DNA from: Hydractinia symbiolongicarpus
Taxonomy: Eukaryota; Cnidaria; Hydrozoa; Anthoathecata; Hydractiniidae
Reading direction: 5' to 3'
Assembly: GCF_029227915.1 (NCBI RefSeq)
Contig: NC_079886.1
Coordinates: forward strand, 21,120,501-21,180,500
DNA length: 60,000 nucleotides
Part shown: positions 49,070 to 57,900 of the stretch, piece after piece
Layout of the letters: the number at the start of each line of letters is the position of its first letter
Position numbering within the stretch: position 1 is the first letter of the stretch
Program-made: the position numbers and the translations under genes
The notes under the pieces: generated by a model
What the model was told of the DNA's origin: nothing
Databases searched by the model: none
What the model saw: the letters and a program-made list of their open reading frames with translations, nothing else

Positions 49070-49640
49070 CCAACAACGATTATTATTTTTTTGTCCTGTG
49101 CAAAGCCATCTACACTTCGAGAAATTGAAAACGTGTTTGCCTTTGTTAAAGCCGCAAGTCAAAAAATGTTTCAAAAGTTGTGTGGTCTACAAAATAGAAT
49201 TCCATGATGTGAATTGTGCTATGTTGGACAAACGAGCTGACATTTGGCCACGCGACTAAAGGAACACAATCGAGTTGGTCCTGTGGGAAAACATTTTAAA
49301 GAATGTAATTCCATGTCATTAATGGAACATATGTCAATCATATGATCCACAACACGCTCCGTATATCATTTAATATCATTTAATGACTCTCGAGGCGTTA
49401 ATGATCAATTATATAAAACTTATTTTGAATACAAAAGATGAGTATGGAAGCCGAGCACTAGTATTCAAAATGTAATTTAGCTTTCATCATAATGCTGGAT
49501 GTAGTTATGATATGTTGTATGATATATGTATATAGGAATTGTTAATATTTTATCCCGTTTTTTAACCGTTTTAATTTGTTTTTAGACCTGATGATGGATA
49601 AATTTATCCAAAATATATATATTGTTAATAAAGAAACTTC
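49070..49640 (+). pseudogene. GIY-YIG endonuclease-like relic, probably of a Penelope-like retroelement
   Basis: At about 49210-49310 the plus strand reads ELCYVGQTS, a stop, then HLATRLKEHNRVGPVGKHF. This matches the second half of the GIY-YIG domain found at the C-terminus of Penelope-like element polyproteins (YxGxT then TRLKEH and a later H). Upstream, at 49080-49200, there is a piece like the preceding linker. Downstream, after in-frame stops, comes the short CCTGATGATGGATAAATTTA tail motif common after such ORFs. Stops and frame changes show decay. Confidence 0.5.
49588..49613 (+). other. Degenerate hammerhead-ribozyme-like core
   Basis: CTGATGA is followed by a perfect 14-nt palindrome GGATAAATTTATCC and then AAAA. 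A hammerhead core is CUGAUGA, stem II, GAAA; here the first base of the second conserved box is not G. Penelope-like elements carry hammerheads in their terminal repeats, which fits the neighbouring relic. It is probably inactive. Confidence 0.3.
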
Positions 49641-49991
49641 GTATAAGCAAATTTTTATACGAACGTCTTTGAAATGATACAAACTACATAAAAACTGGCG
49701 TATTAATCGCGTAGCGCACGATATGCGATCTTGATGTTAAGATACCTTTTTTACAGTACTGTAATAGTCACAACACTAGCCTGTCTCAACAACCAAAACA
49801 ATCGACTGCTTTAAGTTCTTTTAAGTTCATATCCCTAAAATCAAAGATGACTATTGACTGATTTAGCTTCACAGTTTCCTTGTACTGTGGCAAGTGTTTT
49901 ATTTAGCTTTTAGGAAAAAGAAAAAGAAAAAGAATCAACTCTGCCTTCTTCCCTTTTGTAATGAACTCATTTCTGGTTGGGGTGAAGGGCC

Positions 49992-50285
49992 GCCTTTGTC
50001 AGACGTTTTATGTGCAGATGTGTATCTGCCCCACAGTCATTGGGTTAAGCAAGTATATAATATTTCATAAAGTATTCAGAGTTCATGCCAGTCTTTCCTG
50101 ATGAGACGCATGATCATGCATCTACTTTAGGAAGGGCTGCCTTTGTCAGACGTTTTATGGGCAGATGTGTATCTGCCCCACAGTCATTGGGTTAAGCAAG
50201 TATATAATATTTCATAAAGTATTCAGGGCTCATGCCAGTCTGTCCTGATGAGACGCATGATCATGCATCTACTTTAGGAAGGAGC
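49992..50285. repeat. Tandem duplication, two copies of ~147 bp
   Basis: GCCTTTGTCAGACGTTTTAT starts copies at 49992 and 50139. The second copy ends near 50285. They differ at only a handful of positions. Each contains GTATCTGCCCCACAGTCATT and CCTGATGAGACGCATGATCA with a GCATGATCATGC palindrome. No ORF. Confidence 0.9.
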
Positions 50286-50289
50286 ATAA

Positions 50290-51388
50290 AAGATGCACAA
50301 TGAAATGGTGTAGAAAAGACGTCTGTTGGACCAACGTTTGAGAAAATACACACGATAATCAAATAACATATATAAAGATACACAATGTGACATATGGTAC
50401 AGGAAAAAGAACTCTTTACGGGCCTTTGCAACCTTTGCAATAAACAAGCACTATTAAAGGCATTAATAAGATGCATCTTTTTCCTGAGTCATTTGCAATT
50501 GTGAGTCATTTATTTCAGTAGAGAAGCAGAAGTTTAGTCCCAATCATTTGTTAGCAGTCCCTTGTCAGCCTAAGTCAGGAGTCATTTACAGTGTTGTGTG
50601 AGCCATTTATTTCAGTAGCTACATACGAGCAAAGTTTAGACTGAACGCAACTGCATTTTCTGAACCATAACAATTTGCTAATTAGTAGTGTTAATAAAAA
50701 AGGAAAGACACATGTAGAAAATTAAAAAAAAAACAGAAAAATGTTTTACTGCAGTAAAATAAATAAAATATTTCATGGAAAACAAAACAGTCAAGCTGCT
50801 CATTCGCCATGTCAATATCATACTACCTGCGAAATCGGTACCGGCAATGCGTTCAGCCTAGCAAACGCTTAAAAATGGCAGACATTATTTGAAAAAATTG
50901 ATAGCTTTCGCGGAAATATTTTTAGAAAGTGCACGAGAAAATTTACCAATTTTTCAAGGAAATTTTTGAACTGCGCGAGGAAATATTTTATAAAGTGCAA
51001 GAATTGTTATAAAATTTATTGAACAAACAAGTTACGCTATTTTGCAATCTCTTTCGATATTATAATATATATACTGTTGCCAAACAGGCCTGGTAAATTT
51101 ATTTTTCAACAATTAATTTTATTAATCATAATAATAATTATTATAATAATAATGAAATATAATAATAATTAAGAATTAATTAATAATTTTTAATATTCGT
51201 GGCCGTCTAAGTGCCATAAAAGACCTATTTCGGGTACACTGTATATTCGACGCCTTAACCGCTTTATTTTTCAGTGCCAATTAGTTCATCAGATATGGCT
51301 TAAATTTTTTAAACTTCTTTTAAATCATTAGAAAAACATTGTAGAAATCACATTGTTCATGCTTACTGAATACTTTTACAGTATTGGC
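50290..51388. other. Intergenic repeats and AT-rich DNA; no gene recognised
   Basis: GAGTCATTTATTTCAGTAG occurs twice (near 50495 and 50605). Around 50895-51010 there are several imperfect GCGGAAATATTTTT/GCGAGGAAATATTTT units. From 51117 to 51195 the DNA is a simple TAATAAT-rich tract. Confidence 0.5.
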
Positions 51389-51545
51389 ATACAGTATTCT
51401 CTCCAATTAACGGACACTCCAAAAGGCGGACACCTCTGATTAGCGGTCAAAGTCTCATTAAAAACTTTCTACTTAGCGGACACTGAATAAGCGAAAACTA
51501 TGATTAGCAGATAATTTTTTTTCTCCAATTAGCAGACAGTCCAAA
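51389..51545 (+). mobile_element. Pogo/Tigger-like terminal region
   Basis: CAGTATTCTCTCCAATTAACGG followed by repeated GGACACTCC, AGGCGGACACC, TTAGCGGTCAAAG and TTAGCGGACACTGAA motifs is the style of pogo/Tigger terminal and subterminal repeats. The opposite terminus was not found, so the element is truncated or interrupted. A pogo-like transposase C-terminus lies about 0.7 kb to the right. Confidence 0.45.
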
Positions 51546-51699
51546 AAATTAAGGAGCAGAATACAAAAACAATGAAAAATTGAACAATTTTAAAATAATT
51601 ATTTTAAACACTTTGAAAATTTGGAAGCAATGTCGGCTTTTACACCCTTAATTTATTTCGCAAACCAGTTAATCAACTTTTGTTGTCCGCAAAACGTAT

Positions 51700-52038
51700 T
51701 TATAACTGGTATGTCCAGACCATATCTCCACGATTAACCCTCTTTCCACAAAGCTCGACTGTAATCAAAGTTTTCGGGATTTTTAAGAATATGAAGCATA
51801 TTTTTGATACGTTTTGTGCCATGTGTCCAACAATGCTTTCGTGTTGCAAACAATCATTTCTTATTATTGCTATTGCATTTCCGTCCACCTCGTTAGATGG
51901 CTCATGTCTGCATTGTAACAATTCCTCCACCAAGGGGTTCCAGATGTTAATGTTAACATGATATCTTCTAGCAAATGATTTGCACTTGTACTCATTCCAA
52001 TCTTTTTCGATGAGTATGGGTATGTCGACCTCGTACAT
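51700..52038 (-). pseudogene. HIRAN-like domain fragment
   Basis: A 112-residue open frame contains RRYHVNINIWNPLVEELLQC, then HEPSNEVDGNAIAI, SIVGHMAQNVSKICFIFL and a final GKRVNRG. This is the pattern of HIRAN-like domains common in cnidarian genomic ORFs (IW-P-x-x-E-L-x-C, E-N-x-x-D-x-x-A-V, VGH-x-P). HIRAN domains in helicases such as HLTF and Rad5 bind DNA ends. The role of the stand-alone versions is not known. It is inside or next to the pogo-like relic, on the opposite strand to the transposase piece. Confidence 0.5.
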
Positions 52039-52096
52039 TTCATATTTGCGTTACCGAATAAAAAAATTTTTATGAAGAATGAACTAAAATTTTAGA

Positions 52097-52452
52097 ATGA
52101 ATGATCGATTGTTTTTCAAAAAAGATCTTCAAATGCTACGAAAATCCAAAACTGCTTTGATAAGTGTGGTTACTAAGGAAACAAGTGAAGATGAAGAAGA
52201 TATTGTCGATGAGGAGTTTCAAAGAACTTTACAGAGTGAGTTCAGTAGAAAACTGTGTAATAAAATATCTCCGAAGTTTCACCTGACGAGAGTGATAACG
52301 ATTTAGAAAATGATGACGTTGAACAGAGGATCACCACGCATGAAGCGCTGACCATGATTGATAGATTATCAAACTTGAAAGATTTTAATATAGAACAAGA
52401 AGCCCTGTGGCTTAAAGATTTCCGCCATTGCAATAATCTGAAAAAGTACTGA
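52097..52452 (+). pseudogene. C-terminal remnant of a pogo/Tigger-like transposase
   Basis: The first frame (52097-52306) is acidic and helical (TSEDEEDIVDEEF). After a frameshift near 52260 a second frame carries DESDNDLENDD and then ITTHEALTMIDRLSNLKDF, ending at the stop 52450-52452. Tigger/jerky-type transposases end with this kind of acidic linker followed by an ITxxEALxxIxxLxxF helix. No DDE catalytic core is visible. Confidence 0.45.
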
Positions 52453-53539
52453 GCTTTAAAGAGGACTGAGTAATAATGGGGAACAAAATCATTGAATATT
52501 CTAAAATTTTAAAATTCAATTTTTAAATTCTTATTGTAATTGTAAATCATAGCTAACTTAACCTACATAAACTTCATTTCTCTATAAGAACATTTTTAAA
52601 AGAAAAATAATAAACCTGAAAATTAATGAACAACAAAAACAAAATGAAAACAACGGCAAGGCTGAAAAATTTATCTATTTTCTCTTTTTCTCCGAAAAAC
52701 AACTTGGAAAATATCTTTAAAGGTGGCAGTAATTTTTTTTTACATAATCAGTTACGAAAGGTTATTTTTAGACTACAAATTCTTATTTTTTCTTTTATAC
52801 CACACTTGTCACGATTTTATAGCTATAATACATTATCTTTCACCAAAAATATTTAGCCTCAACAAATTCCTCTCTAAATTAAAATTCATGAATAATTAAT
52901 TAGTTCTGCTGAATATAGCTTTAGTCTACGTGCTCGCAAAATTGTACAGAAGAAAATGACGTAATTATTAAAGTGAAACGTTAATAACATCAAAGATGGC
53001 GCATTATAAGACGATCTTCATTATGCTACACTGCACGAGCTTTAACTTTCGATAGCATATAAACTTTAAAATAAAGTGTTGTTCATTGGATAATCAAACA
53101 ATTTGTTGCACTGCTATGATTCTTATTGGCTTGAAACTCTTTTAGCCTCGTTCTCAGAAAAAAAATCTGTCAAAACGAGGATTTAGGCTTTAGCTGTCTC
53201 TATATATCTATCTAAGTCCTCAGGCGATTTTAAAGATTCTTCCTTCGCTGGCGGAAATCAAAAAAGAATTTCTTTATCCTCACTTAAAGACAGACTTGAA
53301 ATTATTCGAGTCCGGAACTTAAAACAACAATCTATTAACAAAATTTCTCCAAGTAAATTTTTTTTAAAAAATCTTTTTCTTTATTTAGTTGATATTATGA
53401 TGTTGATATTTGTTTGTTATTTTTAAAAAAAGGTATATCACGTACAATTTAGTTGTTTTCTTTTTTTTCGTGTCTAAGTCCAGCTAATCGCATTTTCCTC
53501 AAATTTTGAGCTAGTAGTAGTAAGGAGTGAATTTAAGTA
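52453..53539. other. AT-rich spacer left of the virus-like element; no gene recognised
   Basis: Includes an inverted pair CCTCGTTCTCAG...AAAACGAGGATTTAG near 53147-53190. No terminal repeat of the neighbouring element could be matched here. Confidence 0.4.
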
Positions 53540-53540
53540 C

Positions 53541-53629
53541 ACCGACCTCCTTTCACACCTTTACCTCCAAAAACCCCGCTTCCACCACTTCCACCACCAC
53601 CTCCATCCAAAATCGGTAAACCCAACGTC
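53541..53629 (+). pseudogene. Proline-rich open stretch, possible fragment
   Basis: One frame reads RPPFTPLPPKTPLPPLPPPP then SKIGKPNV and stops at 53627-53629. There is no start codon and two stops lie just upstream. It could be the remnant of a proline-rich virion protein or a chance product of the CCA/CTT-rich DNA. On the minus strand the same DNA reads as a glycine-rich stretch. Confidence 0.25.
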
Positions 53630-53706
53630 ATCCGAAAATAAAATCCGAGAAATACCGATTTCGATAATACGCATGCGCAAAAACATATACTCATATTATA
53701 CAGAAT

Positions 53707-53960
53707 ATGAGTAAAAATTATCATGTCCCTGAATTATTCCAAAATAAATATGGATATTTATCAAGAGCTTAATATCAGTGACATTGAGCGCTACCCCTGG
53801 TATCTCTGTTCTATTCCACAACGTGGAGCTGGCGATGCCCGCGGAGCCCCTGAATATCCTCAAGTCGAAGGATCTCACTCTCGCTACTAAACTCCTCAGA
53901 CTCGTCTGGAATGTCCCTCTCATCCGTAAAATCATCATATCCCGGATTATCAGCTATTAA
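53707..53960 (+). pseudogene. Small uncharacterised gene upstream of the capsid gene, probably frameshifted
   Basis: An ATG at 53707 opens a frame beginning MSKNYHVPELFQNKYGYL that stops at 53770. The next frame, open across that point, reads VTLSATPGISVLF, later VELAMPAEPLNILKSKDL, and ends with a hydrophobic/basic tail at 53960. A one-base loss near the TT at 53769-53770 would explain the change. It lies 26 bp before the first possible capsid start, in keeping with tight viral spacing. An overlapping third frame (from 53724) is also open for about 55 codons, so the assignment is uncertain. Confidence 0.35.
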
Positions 53961-53986
53961 TTTCAACCACCAGCCTACCTAAATAA

Positions 53987-55259
53987 ATGAGTGTTTTGGA
54001 AGACTAAACCCTTATCAGGAAGTCAAGACTATGCTCGCTGTCAAAGGCAAGAGGCAGCGGGTTAAAGTGAGTCATGTACCGTCCACGATTGGCCAGAATA
54101 AGGATCTCTATGTGGAAATACCGAACATGGGTCGAGACGATGTTATATTTCCTGGGAGTATCAGACTACTATTTGATATGGAATTGACCGGCACCAACAC
54201 CAAAAGAACGATCGTTAGCAATATTGGGAAGGCCCTGGTGCGTGACCTACTTATTACTTTGAATGGGAATGAGGTCCAGCATATTGCGGATTATAATGTA
54301 TTCAGCGTCTACCGTGATCTCTGGATTTCGAAATTTCATAGGGAGAACAATCTGATTTTGAAGGGAATCAATCCAAATGACGAGACAATTCGCGCTTTAC
54401 AGGTAAAAGCGGCTGACCATGTAGGAACAAATGAGGAGCGTGCTATAGCCGCGGCGTACGGAAACACCTTTTGTATTCCGTTGGGGAAATTGTCGAGTTG
54501 ACGAGAGATCTCCCGTTTTATCAACATGGACTCCACGATAGGCTACAGTTCGTTCTACATTTCGCTTCATACGATCAAGTCATCAAGGATGCCGGTACAC
54601 CAGCCGCGGGCTCAACCGCAGCCAAGGCAGCTGACGCTACATACAAAATCTCTAACATTTCGCTCGAGTTTGAAAAATTAGTAAATGAGGATCTGGCGAG
54701 CGCTATGATGTCGCGATACAGCCGCCTCGCCCTACCATACGAACGAGTATTGAGGAGTAAAGTGGTGACTATGAAGAAACGTGATACATCCTACAATCTC
54801 CAAGTCGATACCCCAGCTAAATCCTTGGTGGGTATATTACTACTATTCGTCGATCCTGGAGTATCCAAGGCTTATGCTGGTGTCAATGAGCAATTCTACA
54901 ATCCCAAAATCGAGAAGATTTCTGTCACGGTGGGGGGTGAGCCCAATGAGCTCTATTCATATGCTATGCTCCCTCGAGATCATTTGCAGCAGATCGTTGA
55001 ATTATTTGGGTGCCATGATAGTGAAGTGACCATAGGTCAATTTTTCACCGAGCGCTATGCGCTATTCATTGATTTTAGGGCAACACCTGGTCGGGGCCTA
55101 CATGGTAGTGGGCGGACTCTGCAAAGGTTATCGGACTGTATAACCCTGCACATGACGAAAAAAGCGGATGGCAATGGAGATATTAGGTGCTACGTCTTCC
55201 TTATCCAAGACGCGCAATTAAACATCCTGGATGGGCGTTTTCACTCGGTGGAATATTAA
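53987..55259 (+). pseudogene. Probable major capsid protein (double jelly-roll type), frameshifted
   Basis: The first frame (54031-54501) starts MLAVKGKRQRVKVSHVPSTI and includes VRDLLITLNGNEVQ and YNVFSVYRDLW. It is cut at 54499 because the G-run at 54483-54486 seems one base short. The second frame continues without loss to the stop at 55257-55259 and has YKISNISLEFEKL, SRLALPYERV and ERYALFIDFRATPGRGLHG. An ATG at 53987 precedes a plausible N-terminus but is one frame off, with a T-run at 53994-53997 as the likely place. Total about 420 residues, beta-rich, the size of Polinton-group capsid proteins. The call rests on position beside the integrase and packaging ATPase and on remembered resemblance to capsid-like proteins of cnidarian elements. 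No motif proves it. Two homopolymer breaks could also be assembly errors. Confidence 0.6.
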
Positions 55260-55313
55260 GAGCAGTGGCCAAGCCCGTGCCTGCGGGCAAACAACAACAA
55301 CATCAACAAACAA

Positions 55314-55760
55314 ATGGTCATGTGCTACTGGTGCTGCAAAGTTATAGATAATGATATTAGAATACATTGCCCCCTTAAGTATAACCCCCCACAAAAACTT
55401 AAAGTATACGATGCCCCGAGGACAGATGATGATAAGAAAGTGATTGCTAAATCGGTGTACTCCATCAAAGAGAATATGTGTCGTGATAGTGGGCGTGGTT
55501 ATTACGATACATATGGCTGGTTTTGCTCCAATAGGTGTTGCTGCGCTTTCATCACGGATAAAAAGGGGCATGATTATAAATTTGAATTATCGTTTTTGTT
55601 AATGCGGGAATATTATGATGGCCCCGCAGTCCCGCATTGGGATAGATTAAAATAATTTGCAGGGCCATTGACAAGGAAAGAGTGGGAGAATGAATCAATT
55701 TCAGAGGACGATGCCATTCGTACGCGTATTTATACATATCACCACCCACCGGCTGATTAA
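55314..55760 (+). pseudogene. Cysteine-rich zinc protein with FCS-type finger, VLTF2/A1L-like; one internal stop
   Basis: The start ATG is 55314 (MVMCYWCCKVIDN). A CxxC near the N-terminus (CYWCC) is followed by HCPLKYNPP, then YDTYGWFCSNRCCCAFI. The pattern C-x2-C ... FCS-x2-C-C-x-AF-I matches the FCS/MYM-like zinc-binding module of poxvirus late transcription factor VLTF2 (A1L) relatives in large DNA viruses. A TAA at 55653-55655 interrupts the frame, but it stays open for another 34 codons (FAGPLTRKEWENE and further) to the stop at 55758. This suggests a recent nonsense change, although the 113-residue product might still work because the zinc module lies before the stop. If correct it would be a regulator of late viral transcription. 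Function is inferred only from the motif. Confidence 0.5.
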
Positions 55761-55778
55761 TGTGCTCAGGTAGAATAA

Positions 55779-56162
55779 ATGGCAACAATTGGTGTGCTCG
55801 TAGCAGGTGCAGCGATTAACGCATTGGCCTTTTCGGGCTCTAATTTCCTATTCAGTAAACTCTCAGGTCATGGTGAAGAAGAGCGGAAAAGACACGATTT
55901 AGCGGTAGAAAAATTACAAGCTGCCCAAGCTCAATGGGTGCGTGTCAGACAAGCAAAAATTGATGCGTACAATAAGAGAAGGGAGGAGCAAAGGCAAGCT
56001 GGTGAAGATTTGAAGGAAATGGACGAAGGAATGAGAAAGTATTTCATTTCTACTCTCGATAGTGTCCCAAAGCTCTCAGGTTTTTATACACCCTCAAAGC
56101 AGCAAAAATTCATTCTTGGCTCCTTAGCCCTTTTGGGTTTTGCGGCGTACAAATGGGCGTAA
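55779..56162 (+). CDS. Small protein with N- and C-terminal hydrophobic segments and central coiled coil (127 aa)
   Basis: The frame is intact, starting at ATG 55779 (MATIGVLVAGAAINALAFSG). Residues about 3-25 are hydrophobic and glycine/alanine rich. Residues about 30-75 are charged and helical, with heptad-like spacing (EKLQAAQAQWVRVRQAKI). Residues 110-127 (LGSLALLGFAAYKWA) form a second hydrophobic segment. It lies between the zinc protein and the integrase, 18 bp after the former. Topology suggests a virion or membrane-associated minor protein. No family is recognised. Confidence 0.7.
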   Translation: MATIGVLVAGAAINALAFSGSNFLFSKLSGHGEEERKRHDLAVEKLQAAQAQWVRVRQAKIDAYNKRREEQRQAGEDLKEMDEGMRKYFISTLDSVPKLSGFYTPSKQQKFILGSLALLGFAAYKWA

Positions 56163-56166
56163 TCGT

Positions 56167-56195
56167 TTTTGACATGTATAATAAACATGTCAAAA
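56167..56195. repeat. Perfect hairpin with 11-bp arms overlapping the integrase start
   Basis: TTTTGACATGT at 56167-56177 and ACATGTCAAAA at 56185-56195 are reverse complements around a 7-nt AT loop. It begins just after the stop of the preceding gene (56162), and the integrase ATG (56187) is inside the right arm. It may be a terminator, a protein-binding operator or an RNA element. Confidence 0.8.
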
Positions 56196-57163
56196 GTAAA
56201 GCATGTTGTTACCGAGAAGGAAGCGGAAAAACTAAGCTAAATCTAATATTCTACAGAACATCTCTGGACCGGGCGTAAAGCCATCAAATTGCTCGCTGAG
56301 AGCTCTGGTCTTTCCAAAAAGAGAGTTATTCACTGGCTAAGTCGCCAGCTCTTGTGGCTCAGACATATAAAAGGCCCCAAGCGCATCAATTACCCGCATT
56401 TCAATATCACGAAACCCAACGAAATGCACCAATTCGACCTCCTGTACATGCCGCATGATAAATTGTATGGCAATACGTACAAATATATCCTCACGGGTAT
56501 TGACGTGGCCTTGAGGTATAAGGTGGCAAGACCGCTATGTAGCAAGAAAGCTAGTGAAGTAGCCGACATGCTCAAGGACATATACAAGACTGGACCTCTC
56601 CGCTATCCTCAACAATTCCAATGCAATAATGGGTCAGAGTTTAAGTCTGATGTGACCAAGTTGTTAGAAGCCAATGGTGTCAATATTAAAAGGGCAACTA
56701 CTAAATATCACCATACGTTCACAGCGTTCGTGGAGTCCTACAACAAAGTACTCGCACAAAGGCTTTTCAAACCCTAAGATGCCCAGGAGCTTGCATCTGA
56801 CAAAACCAATACTACATGGGTCAAACACCTATAAAATATTGTAAAAACCATGAACAATTGCAAGACGGCTATGATCGGAATGAAACCTTCATCTGCCATC
56901 AAGCTTGATGATGTGCCACTTGCAAAAAGCGAGGAATATCCCGAGGAAAAGCCTTTGCTTGATGATGGCCTTTACCTCTACCTCTTGCAACCTGTTGAGG
57001 AACATGGTGATGCCAAAAGACGTGCAGGTTGGATCGTATCGTAACTGGTACCCGTCTCCTATACTATCTTGATGGAGGTCCCAATCGGAGTTTCGTGTCA
57101 GAGGAATTGCTACTGGTGCCCGAAGATGTTGAAATACCTCCCGAGCATGTGAAAGATTGGTAG
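56187..57163 (+). pseudogene. Retroviral-type integrase (Polinton-like), inactivated
   Basis: The rve fold is clear: HQFDLLYMP (first Asp), a second strand with GIDVAL, then CNNGSEF at about 56622, and VESYNKVL (catalytic Glu). The C-terminal part has YLDGGPNRSFVSEELLLVPE, as in Polinton integrases. Upstream, EHLWTGRKAIKLLAE and SKKRVIHWLS fit the N-terminal region that follows the zinc motif. The gene cannot make a full protein: in-frame stops lie at 56238-56240, 56244-56246, 56775-56777 and 56832-56834, and the frame shifts by one base near 57020-57042. The second catalytic Asp is Asn (codon 56625-56627, AAT where GAT is expected). The first ATG at 56187 lies in a hairpin. Integration by this copy would need an enzyme supplied in trans. 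Confidence 0.8.
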
Positions 57164-57176
57164 GGCTATTTCACCG

Positions 57177-57197
57177 GTTCCCCCGTAGCGGGGGAAC
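57177..57197. terminator. Perfect GC-rich hairpin between convergent genes (first)
   Basis: GTTCCCCCG and CGGGGGAAC pair perfectly (9 bp) around a TAG loop. It lies 13 bp after the integrase stop and 44 bp before the end of the leftward 184-aa gene, so it could mark the 3' end of transcripts in both directions. The terminator role is inferred from position. Confidence 0.55.
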
Positions 57198-57212
57198 TAC
57201 TCAGTTGATACT

Positions 57213-57237
57213 TAATGTGAACCATTGGTTCACATTA
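57213..57237. terminator. Perfect hairpin between convergent genes (second)
   Basis: TAATGTGAACC and GGTTCACATTA are reverse complements around ATT. It ends 4 bp before the stop codon of the leftward 184-aa gene. With the neighbouring hairpin at 57177 it fills the whole 78-bp gap between the two transcription directions. Confidence 0.55.
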
Positions 57238-57241
57238 CTAC

Positions 57242-57796
57242 CTACCGAGCAAGATCCCTATAATCATCAATAGGGTGAAGTCGTGTATAATTAGAAGGAT
57301 GTAGTGTATAGAATGGATAACCATAGACTATACCTTTAATAAAATTTGGCTCGTTATCAATGTCATCGATATCGACTAAGCGCCTATCCTCAATTTGAAT
57401 TTTTAATATCTCACCAATTTTCTCCAAGTCTGCCAGATCCAAGAGCTTTAGGTCCTTATCCTTTATGATTTCATAGCAAATTACTCCCCACTCGTGAACG
57501 TTCGCTGATACAATATGCAGACCCTTGCGATCCTCAATATCGTATTCGAGCACTTCATCCTCCTCCTCACATGCAATTGTCGCCCAAGGGTTCTCTCCTG
57601 ATTGCACTCTATCTAAAAGCTCATCATCATCCGGATGTATAAACTCCTCCCAGTAGTAGCCATTTCGATAATTAAAATTCTCCAAACACTGTGAACAATA
57701 ACCGGTAGTGGAACCTGCATTGATACAGCATCGCAGAATCGGTACCGTCACATCGTAATACTTTGTAAATTGCTGACTCTGTACGTACTTTTCCAT
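57242..57796 (-). CDS. Uncharacterised acidic protein of the virus-like element (184 aa)
   Basis: Intact frame starting MEKYVQSQQFTKYYD. An N-terminal cysteine cluster (RCCINAGSTTGYCSQCLENF) could bind zinc. The rest is acidic with EWGVICYEIIKDKDLKLLDL in the middle and YPFYTLHPSNYTRLHP near the end. It is the last gene of the leftward set and ends 79 bp from the integrase stop. No family is recognised. Its intactness beside broken neighbours is notable. Confidence 0.6.
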   Translation of the reverse strand: MEKYVQSQQFTKYYDVTVPILRCCINAGSTTGYCSQCLENFNYRNGYYWEEFIHPDDDELLDRVQSGENPWATIACEEEDEVLEYDIEDRKGLHIVSANVHEWGVICYEIIKDKDLKLLDLADLEKIGEILKIQIEDRRLVDIDDIDNEPNFIKGIVYGYPFYTLHPSNYTRLHPIDDYRDLAR

Positions 57797-57900
57797 TTTT
57801 CTTTAACGCTTAATTATATATTGAAATATTTTGAAACGGTCAATATATAACTTTCCCAATTATATTCCAACCAGGATGTATGTCATTAGAACAGTTGACA

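Larger units (their letters stand above)
46992..49761. mobile_element. Inverted-repeat DNA element flanked by TA, 2.77 kb
   Basis: The ends read CAGTACTGTAAAAAGGTATC at the left (46992 on). The reverse complement of the right end (49734-49761) is the same with one extra A, continuing TTAACAT on both sides. A weaker similarity extends further inward (TATCGTGTGCGACG versus TATCGTGCGCTACG). TA lies immediately outside each end (46990-46991, 49762-49763), as in Tc1/mariner/pogo elements. No transposase of that type is visible inside, so the element is non-autonomous or degraded, and part of its interior is a Penelope-like relic. The left end is only about 260 bp upstream of the VPS41 start codon. 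Confidence 0.65.
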
